Below are positions 58,485 through 64,000 of a stretch of 64,000 nt of DNA, piece by piece (positions within the stretch are counted from its first letter, which is position 1; each line of letters begins with the position of its first letter). The notes beneath the pieces are model-generated. The model saw only the letters and a program-made list of their open reading frames with translations. It had not been told where the DNA came from and ran no database searches. The stretch is from assembly GCF_009821115.1 (NCBI RefSeq), contig NZ_VYTY01000006.1, positions 186,001-250,000 of the forward strand, in the 5' to 3' direction. A program made the position numbers and the translations under genes. Source of the DNA: Nitrincola alkalisediminis (GTDB lineage Bacteria > Pseudomonadota > Gammaproteobacteria > Pseudomonadales > Balneatricaceae).

Positions 58485-59321
58485 ATGCTAAGTTATCTTC
58501 ATGGTTTTCACGCGGGTAATTTCGCGGATGTGCATAAGCATCATACCTTGGTTGCCTTGTTGACGTCCTTGAACCGGAAGGAAAAACCTTGGAGCTATCT
58601 TGAGACTCACTCCGGTAAAGCGGCGTATGATCTAGCGGATGATCAAGCCCTTAAGACACTGGAATTCAAGGAGGGTATCGCAAAGCTCTGGACGCAGCCT
58701 TCAGTGAATGAGAGTTTGCAAGCCTACTTCGAGTGCGTAAAACAGTGTAATGGCGATGAGTTGCTATCCTATCCCGGCTCGCCTGCAATCGCGGCCTACA
58801 TGGCGCGTGAGGCCGACAAGTTGCACTTGATGGAGCTGCACCCTAACGAAGTTAACGTCCTCAAACATCATTTTCGCAGAGATCCGCGTGTGTCTGTACA
58901 CCATCGTGACGGGTATGAAGGCGTCTTGTCTTTATTGCCCCCCAAACCCAATCGCGGTTTAGTATTGATTGACCCTTCCTACGAAGTGAAAGAAGAATAC
59001 GAACAGGTTGTTCGTTTTATCACCATGGCGTACAAGCGTTGGCCAATAGGGACTTACGCAATTTGGTATCCATTATTACCGGCGAACCGCTGGCGCTTTA
59101 TGCTAGAGGATCTCAGACGCACGGGTATCCGGAATATGCTTTTGTCTGAGTTGCATGTGAAGCAGCCATCTGAACAGGGGATGTACGGCAGTGGAATGCT
59201 CATTATTAATCCACCGTGGAACTTGGAAGCCGTCCTTAAACCGGGAGTGTCTGCAATGGTTGATTTGTTGAAACAGGATGCTTCGGCGCATGCGGAGGTG
59301 AGTGTTTGGGTCGGGGAGTGA
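58485..59321 (+). CDS. rlmJ: 23S rRNA m6A2030 methyltransferase RlmJ
   Basis: RlmJ methylates A2030 of 23S rRNA with S-adenosylmethionine. The 278-residue reading starts at the ATG at 58485 (MLSYLHGFHAGNFADVHKH), the canonical N-terminus, with GAGG about 9 bases upstream; an in-frame TTG at 58467 was rejected. The catalytic DPPY-type motif appears as DPSYE, a small deviation. It is convergent with panE, 4 bases apart. Confidence 0.92.
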   Translation: MLSYLHGFHAGNFADVHKHHTLVALLTSLNRKEKPWSYLETHSGKAAYDLADDQALKTLEFKEGIAKLWTQPSVNESLQAYFECVKQCNGDELLSYPGSPAIAAYMAREADKLHLMELHPNEVNVLKHHFRRDPRVSVHHRDGYEGVLSLLPPKPNRGLVLIDPSYEVKEEYEQVVRFITMAYKRWPIGTYAIWYPLLPANRWRFMLEDLRRTGIRNMLLSELHVKQPSEQGMYGSGMLIINPPWNLEAVLKPGVSAMVDLLKQDASAHAEVSVWVGE

Positions 59322-59325
59322 GGTT

Positions 59326-60255
59326 TTATCTGAGCAAGCTTGTGTTGCCGATTGTTGAAACCTGGTCTTTACCCTTGGCCTCAGCACTTTTTACCAGCAA
59401 CGTCAGTGTGCGATTGATTGGAACATGAATACCATGTGCGTGTGCTCGTCGAACAATTTCACCATTCAGAAAATCGATTTCCGTTGGTTTGCCGTTCATC
59501 AGATCTTGTGCTGTTGATGAATATTGTTCGGGCATGGTGATTGGAAGGGTGCGAATCGTTTCGAAGACACTGGCTGGCACCGACACACCTTCAGCGCGAG
59601 CAACGCTTAGTGCCTCATGTGCAATATCTTCCATCAGTTGCGGTATGCCGTCTAGCGTCACCAGTTTACCGTAGGGTAATCCCGTGATGGCCGAGAGTGG
59701 ATTCACGGCACAATTAATCACAAGTTTGGCCCAGAGCGCGCTCATTACATCACCCGAAACATGTGTTTGAATATGGCAGACGTTAAGAAGGGCGGCAATT
59801 TCCTGTGAATCTTGGCCTGACAGTTCGAGATCGCCTCGGCCTTCATGGCGCACTACGCCTGCACCGTTCATCCGGCTGGCAACATAGACCACCACGGGTG
59901 TGACAGGACGCCCTAGAACTCTGACGAGTGTTTCGGCATTGGATACACCGTTCTGTAAGCTGAACACACGACAAGGTGCTGGGATATATGGCGCAATTGC
60001 GCGTCCTGCCTGCTCGGTATCACCCGATTTTACACAGACTAAAATCCAATCAGCATCTGCAACAACCGATGGGTCGGTACTGGCCTCAACCTGCGTGACT
60101 AAACGCTTGCCTTCCTTTTCGAGGATCAGGCCCTGTGTCGAGACGGCTTCTACAAGGGGTGTGCGTCCGATTAAAACCACTCGATGCCCTGCCAAAGCAA
60201 GCATAGCACCATAATAACAACCAACAGCACCGGCTCCCATAATGGCAACGTTCAT
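59326..60255 (-). CDS. panE: 2-dehydropantoate 2-reductase
   Basis: This NADPH enzyme makes pantoate for coenzyme A. The 309-residue protein has the nucleotide motif GAGAVG at 7-12, the catalytic Lys region LWAKLVINCAVNPLSAI and the substrate Asn/Ser residues in the C-terminal domain. Related ketopantoate reductase paralogues with other substrates are common, so the exact substrate is somewhat uncertain. Confidence 0.85.
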   Translation of the reverse strand: MNVAIMGAGAVGCYYGAMLALAGHRVVLIGRTPLVEAVSTQGLILEKEGKRLVTQVEASTDPSVVADADWILVCVKSGDTEQAGRAIAPYIPAPCRVFSLQNGVSNAETLVRVLGRPVTPVVVYVASRMNGAGVVRHEGRGDLELSGQDSQEIAALLNVCHIQTHVSGDVMSALWAKLVINCAVNPLSAITGLPYGKLVTLDGIPQLMEDIAHEALSVARAEGVSVPASVFETIRTLPITMPEQYSSTAQDLMNGKPTEIDFLNGEIVRRAHAHGIHVPINRTLTLLVKSAEAKGKDQVSTIGNTSLLR

Positions 60256-60409
60256 TTATTCTCCCAGGACGGTAATATGAGGATGCACTCTTTACGACGG
60301 GTATAGGTGAGTAAGCGATCCAGAACAACGAGTCTAAAATCGCTATTGCACGTGAATCGGCCACATACGATGGCCGACTCTGTAATAGATGGAAAATACA
60401 AAGTACTTC

Positions 60410-60679
60410 TTAATAAAGCGCTTGCTCGTCTCTAACGACTTCTTTCAATACATGTAAAAAAAGCTTGTCTGCTTCATTAAACTCGACTGGAATTTTGACG
60501 CTTGTCAGCGACGACAGCTCTTCTGCAATCAAGTGATCCGCGTCTTTTTTATCAATGTGTTTTCTGGCAACCGAAAGCGCCACTTCACAAATGCTTGGAT
60601 CTGCAAGAACCTTGCGAATAAAGCGCATTAACTCATTGATCACACGTTCTTTGTTTTTAATCTCTGTAATGTTACTCAT
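60410..60679 (-). CDS. Small conserved-looking protein of unknown function
   Basis: An 89-residue soluble, helical protein, rich in Glu, Lys and Val, with a single Cys. I do not recognise the family. The ATG at 60679 has GGGGA about 10 bases upstream and is preferred over an in-frame start five codons earlier. No signal peptide or membrane segment is seen. It stands alone between panE and the divergent ilvIH leader; a small hairpin (TCGGCCA/TGGCCGA, 60357-60377) lies past its stop. Confidence 0.65.
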   Translation of the reverse strand: MSNITEIKNKERVINELMRFIRKVLADPSICEVALSVARKHIDKKDADHLIAEELSSLTSVKIPVEFNEADKLFLHVLKEVVRDEQALY

Positions 60680-60810
60680 GCCGAAAGTCCCCAAAAGAAT
60701 CAGTTGTCAGTATAGTGCTACAGCTTAGACTTTTCATGCAAAATTAAACAGAGCTTGTGATAAGGGTTATTACGCATTCGCTTTAGACTAAAAACTTATG
60801 AGTTTAGTAG

Positions 60811-61026
60811 TTGATAGTCTCTTGACTCGATGACAAAATAGCGGGCTATTTGGGAAAATCTAATTTTTTGTCATCGCCCATGAGGAAATCCCACGGTGAT
60901 GGCAGTTTAAGCAATACCCAGCTTATATCTCAGACAGGTCTGGCAGAGCGAGAGATCCTTTTTCTTGTCAGCGCCGCATACAGAACATTAACTGTTTACT
61001 ACCGACATGAGATCGGTGCTGAGTAG
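60811..61026 (+). promoter_or_regulatory. ilvI: ilvIH promoter and leader region
   Basis: The gap between the small unknown gene and ilvI is about 358 bases. TTGATA, 17 bases and CAAAAT (60811-60839) form a candidate promoter. An 11-bp perfect inverted repeat CGATGACAAAA/TTTTGTCATCG (60828-60838 with 60866-60876) overlaps its -10. A possible hairpin ATCTC/GAGAT (60927-60931 with 60952-60956) is followed by CCTTTTT. A 48-codon open frame (60880-61026) ends 11 bases before the ilvI GTG and contains Ile-Leu-Phe-Leu-Val, but has no ribosome site. An attenuator or Lrp-type control is possible but not shown. Confidence 0.4.
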
Positions 61027-61037
61027 AGGAAACGATT

Positions 61038-62759
61038 GTGGAATTACTATCAGGCGCAGAAATGGTCGTACGTGCGCTCAGAGATGAGGGCGTTAAGTAC
61101 ATCTACGGATATCCAGGCGGAGCACTGCTGCATGTGTATGATGCACTGTTTCAGCAGAATGAAGTCGAGCATGTTCTAGTGCGTCACGAGCAAGCTGCAA
61201 CGCATATGGCCGATGCCTATGCGCGTGCAACAGGTAAAGCAGGTGTCGCGTTAGTGACGTCAGGACCAGGTGCAACCAATGCTGTGACGGGGATCGCAAC
61301 CGCTTATATGGATTCAATTCCGATGGTGGTGATTACCGGTCAGGTCATGAGCTTTCTGATCGGCGAAGATGCTTTCCAAGAAACGGATATGCTCGGTATT
61401 TCTCGTCCTATCGTTAAGCATAACTTTAGTGTTACGCGTGCTGAAGATATTCCAAGCATTATTAAGAAAGCCTTCTATATCGCGCAGACAGGTCGTCCAG
61501 GGCCTGTGGTGATTGATATTCCGAAGGACATGACAGCTCCGACAGAGCGTTTTCCGTATGAGTATCCAAAGTCCGTTAAGCTGCGTTCTTACAGCCCTGT
61601 GACAAAAGGACATTCTGGTCAAATTCGTAAAGCCGTTGATATGCTGCTAGCGGCTAAGCGCCCAATGATTTACACCGGCGGCGGTGTCATCATGGGTGAT
61701 GCGAGCCGTGAGTTGATTGAGTTGGCTCATCTGCTGAACTATCCAGTGACCAATACGCTAATGGGATTGGGTGGCTTCCCGGGTACGGACGGCCAGTTTG
61801 TCGGTATGCTAGGTATGCATGGGTCATACGAAGCCAATATGGCGATGCATCACAGTGACTTGATTCTTGCTGTTGGTGCTCGATTTGATGATCGCGTGAC
61901 GAATGGTGTGGATAAGTTCTGCCCGACGGCGCGGATCGTGCATATCGATATTGACCCCGCCTCCATCTCTAAAACCATTCAAGCAGATGTTCCAATTGTA
62001 GGGCCTGCAAAAGTGGTATTGGATGATATGATCCAGTTGGTTAAAGAAAGCAAGAAGCGTCCAGATGCAGAGGCGATTGCTGCCTGGTGGAAGCAGATTG
62101 ATGAGTGGCGTGCTCGTCACGGCGGTCGTTATCGTACAGACGACTCCGAGCTGATGAAGCCGCAGCAGGTCATTGAAATGCTCTGTAAAGTGACAGAAGG
62201 GGACGCCTATGTCTGTTCGGACGTAGGGCAGCACCAAATGTTCGCTGCTCAATACTATAAGTACAACAAACCTAATCGTTGGATTAACTCCGGCGGTCTC
62301 GGTACGATGGGCTTTGGTTTGCCAGCCGCCATGGGTGTAAAAATGAACTTCCCGAACGAGGAAGTCGTCTGTGTAACGGGTGAAGGCAGTATTCAAATGA
62401 ATATTCAAGAGCTTTCGACCTGTAAGCAATATGATATTCCGGTCAAAATTATATGTCTGAACAACCAATCCTTAGGAATGGTGCGTCAATGGCAGGACAT
62501 GAACTACGAGTCTCGTCACTCACAATCCTACATGAACTCGCTGCCTGATTTTGTCAAACTGGTTGAGTCCTATGGTCATGTTGGTATAAAAGTCACTAAG
62601 TACTCAGAGCTTGAAAGCGCAATGCGTGAAGCCTTTGCGATGAAAGATCGCCTAGTCTTTATGGATATTATGGTAGATCCGTTCGAACATGTGTATCCCA
62701 TGCAGGTACCTAGAGGTTCTATGCGTGATATGTGGCTGAGTAAGACGGAGAGAACCTGA
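61038..62759 (+). CDS. ilvI: Acetolactate synthase large subunit
   Basis: A thiamine-diphosphate and FAD enzyme that begins valine, leucine and isoleucine synthesis. The 573-residue protein has the catalytic Glu in [16 protein letters not shown] (near 47-62), the FAD region and the C-terminal ThDP motif [29 protein letters not shown] (by its ends). The start is a GTG with GAGGA about 8 bases upstream. It is followed by ilvH after 2 bases. Confidence 0.96.
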   Translation: MELLSGAEMVVRALRDEGVKYIYGYPGGALLHVYDALFQQNEVEHVLVRHEQAATHMADAYARATGKAGVALVTSGPGATNAVTGIATAYMDSIPMVVITGQVMSFLIGEDAFQETDMLGISRPIVKHNFSVTRAEDIPSIIKKAFYIAQTGRPGPVVIDIPKDMTAPTERFPYEYPKSVKLRSYSPVTKGHSGQIRKAVDMLLAAKRPMIYTGGGVIMGDASRELIELAHLLNYPVTNTLMGLGGFPGTDGQFVGMLGMHGSYEANMAMHHSDLILAVGARFDDRVTNGVDKFCPTARIVHIDIDPASISKTIQADVPIVGPAKVVLDDMIQLVKESKKRPDAEAIAAWWKQIDEWRARHGGRYRTDDSELMKPQQVIEMLCKVTEGDAYVCSDVGQHQMFAAQYYKYNKPNRWINSGGLGTMGFGLPAAMGVKMNFPNEEVVCVTGEGSIQMNIQELSTCKQYDIPVKIICLNNQSLGMVRQWQDMNYESRHSQSYMNSLPDFVKLVESYGHVGIKVTKYSELESAMREAFAMKDRLVFMDIMVDPFEHVYPMQVPRGSMRDMWLSKTERT

Positions 62760-62761
62760 TC

Positions 62762-63253
62762 ATGAGACATATAATTTCAGTTTTGATGGAAAACGAGCCG
62801 GGTGCTTTGTCACGTGTTGTTGGCCTGTTTTCTCAGCGTAACTTCAATATTGAATCTTTGACCGTTGCACCGACAGAAGATGAGACCCTTTCACGCTTAA
62901 CTGTGACAACGATTGGCGACGATCGTGTCATTGAGCAGATCACTAAGCAGCTTAATAAGCTCATTGATGTGGTCAAAGTGGTTGATTTGTCCGAGGGTGA
63001 TCATATTGAGCGTGAGCTTATGATGATTAAGTTCAAGGCAAATGGTCAGATGCGTGCAGAAATTAAGCGTACGGCTGATATTTTCCGTGGTCAGATCATA
63101 GATATCACGCCGAATACCTACACAGTGCAGTTAGTGGGATCAAGTGAAAAGCTCGATGCCTTTATTACGTCTTTGGGTAATACCTGCATTATGGAAGTGG
63201 TACGTTCAGGTGTCTCCGGTATTTCTAGGGGCGAAAAAGTTTTAGCGGTCTGA
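62762..63253 (+). CDS. ilvH: Acetolactate synthase small regulatory subunit
   Basis: IlvH activates IlvI and carries the valine feedback site. The 163-residue protein has the ACT domain at the N-terminus (RHIISVLMENEPGALSRVVGLFSQRNFNIESL, by its ends; about 1-75) and the second ACT-like domain after it. Co-transcribed with ilvI and followed by a strong terminator. Confidence 0.97.
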   Translation: MRHIISVLMENEPGALSRVVGLFSQRNFNIESLTVAPTEDETLSRLTVTTIGDDRVIEQITKQLNKLIDVVKVVDLSEGDHIERELMMIKFKANGQMRAEIKRTADIFRGQIIDITPNTYTVQLVGSSEKLDAFITSLGNTCIMEVVRSGVSGISRGEKVLAV

Positions 63254-63278
63254 TTTTAAAGACGTGCAATGATTAAGC

Positions 63279-63312
63279 CCGCAGAGTGATCAGCACTCTG
63301 CGGGTTTTTTTA
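63279..63312 (+). terminator. Rho-independent terminator after ilvH
   Basis: A perfect 11-bp stem CCCGCAGAGTG/CACTCTGCGGG (63279-63289 with 63295-63305) is followed by seven T residues (63306-63312). Confidence 0.93.
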
Positions 63313-63324
63313 TGTGTTCAGACT

Positions 63325-64000
63325 TCAGAAGGGGAAGAAAATCGGAAGTAAAATAAGTGTAATCAACAGTGCGATGAGCTGAAGAGGGATGCCCACCTTG
63401 GCGAAATCCGCAAATCGATACTGTCCAGGTTCGACAACCAAGGTATTCACAGGAGAGGCAATGGGAGTGGCGAAGGCGGTTGATGCCGCAATCGCGACCG
63501 TAATCATAAACGGCTCCGGTTGAATTCCCAGCATTTGTGCAACCGTCAGTGCAATTGGTGCAATCAAAACCGTGGTGGCGGTGTTGGATATAAATTGACT
63601 CAGTAGTGATGTTAATAAAAAGAAGCCAGCGCACAGCATCAGAGGACTCGCATGTCCATATTCGTTGGCCAAGAGATTAACGACATAGCTCAGAGCTCCG
63701 CTTTTCTCCATTGCCAAGGCGAGAGGTAGCATGCCTGCAATTAGGACCAAGCTGCTTGCATTCAGTGACTTGTAAGCATCATTTAAACTCAGGCATTTGG
63801 TTAAAATCATTAAAAGTGCGGCGATTAGAATAGCCGTGATATTGGCAATAAAACCAAACGTCATGGTGATTAACAGCCCTAGGGTGATAATAAGCGCGAT
63901 GGGGGCCTTCTCAGCCGTTGCCGGAATTTCTTGCATCTCAGCGGGTGTTTCGAGAATCACAAAGTCTCGATGTTGCTCCAGTTGTTGAATGTGTTGCCAG
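63325..64000 (-). CDS. SLC13-family permease, C-terminal part
   Basis: The frame stays open to the right edge, so the gene is cut at its 5' end; about 225 C-terminal residues are visible. They hold about six membrane segments and the SLC13/DASS sodium-binding signature SNTATTVLIAPIALTVA. The upstream residues up to the edge (HRDFVILE) fit the end of a TrkA-C domain, as in long bacterial SLC13 permeases with central TrkA-C domains. The ion or acid carried is unknown. A GTG at 63960 is an internal codon, not the start. Confidence 0.8.
   Translation of the reverse strand, partial: WQHIQQLEQHRDFVILETPAEMQEIPATAEKAPIALIITLGLLITMTFGFIANITAILIAALLMILTKCLSLNDAYKSLNASSLVLIAGMLPLALAMEKSGALSYVVNLLANEYGHASPLMLCAGFFLLTSLLSQFISNTATTVLIAPIALTVAQMLGIQPEPFMITVAIAASTAFATPIASPVNTLVVEPGQYRFADFAKVGIPLQLIALLITLILLPIFFPF

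Noticed and set aside
60880-61026. 48-codon frame in the ilvI leader as a real gene
   Set aside because: There is no ribosome site and the residues show no clear pattern; kept only as part of the leader description.

Overview
The window is a gene-dense, mostly housekeeping stretch of chromosome from a gammaproteobacterium. Many gene orders are ones known from Pseudomonas, Vibrio and Oceanospirillales relatives: nrdR-ribD-ribE-ribBX-ribH-nusB-thiL-pgpA-ribA, dxs-ispA-xseB next to pomAB, ispB divergent from rplU-rpmA-obgE-proB, murJ-ribF-ileS-lspA-fkpB, bamD divergent from rluD-pgeF-clpB, and ilvIH. Sodium-type flagellar stator proteins (PomA/PomB), FabA/FabB and type IV minor pilins suggest a motile, probably aquatic or marine, Gram-negative bacterium. 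No tRNA, rRNA, insertion sequence, prophage or CRISPR array was seen.

Layout. 1-136: start of a secreted, probably solute-binding or sensor protein that runs off the left edge. 207-4979 (minus): proline catabolism, with an AraC-type regulator, a PutA of about 1039 residues and a separate 233-residue gene encoding the C-terminal domain normally fused to long PutA enzymes. 5183-8341: hemE-can-radA. 8332-10557 (minus): a PilZ protein and the translation factor EttA. 10755-18556: glyA and the riboflavin/nusB/thiL/pgpA cluster. 18684-21591 (minus): dxs-ispA-xseB. 21764-23469: pomAB. 23542-32034: an ABC1/ADCK-type kinase-like protein, a hotdog thioesterase, a histidine kinase, a response regulator, a REC-REC-PAS-GGDEF-EAL protein and two membrane acyltransferases. 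32094-35050 (minus): fabB, fabA, ispB. 35389-38491: rplU-rpmA-obgE-proB. 38629-38892 (minus): rpsT. 39137-45535: murJ-ribF-ileS-lspA-fkpB. 45639-47579: four minor pilin genes. 47685-49313: nadE. 49340-52554 (minus): a Zrg-like, apparently zinc-regulated operon behind a Zur-box-like palindrome. 52750-53730 (minus): bamD. 53868-58244: rluD-pgeF-clpB, with a clear sigma-32 promoter before clpB. 58485-63253: rlmJ, panE (minus), a small unknown gene (minus) and ilvIH. 63325-64000 (minus): an SLC13-type permease cut by the right edge.

The most unusual element is the split PutA. The catalytic polypeptide ends where the dehydrogenase core ends, and the C-terminal domain, including the conserved motif found at the extreme C-terminus of PutA proteins, is made from a second cistron coupled by a TAATG overlap with its own Shine-Dalgarno sequence. 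Other points of interest are the histidine-rich ZrgA operon with its candidate Zur operator and in-frame hexanucleotide repeat, a hairpin overlapping the ribosome binding site of the ADCK gene, a c-di-GMP/phosphorelay module embedded among lipid-related enzymes, a riboflavin RibB protein with a dead GTP cyclohydrolase II domain, and a minor pilin operon standing where ispH usually follows fkpB. All calls come from reading the sequence and family knowledge; no database search was run.
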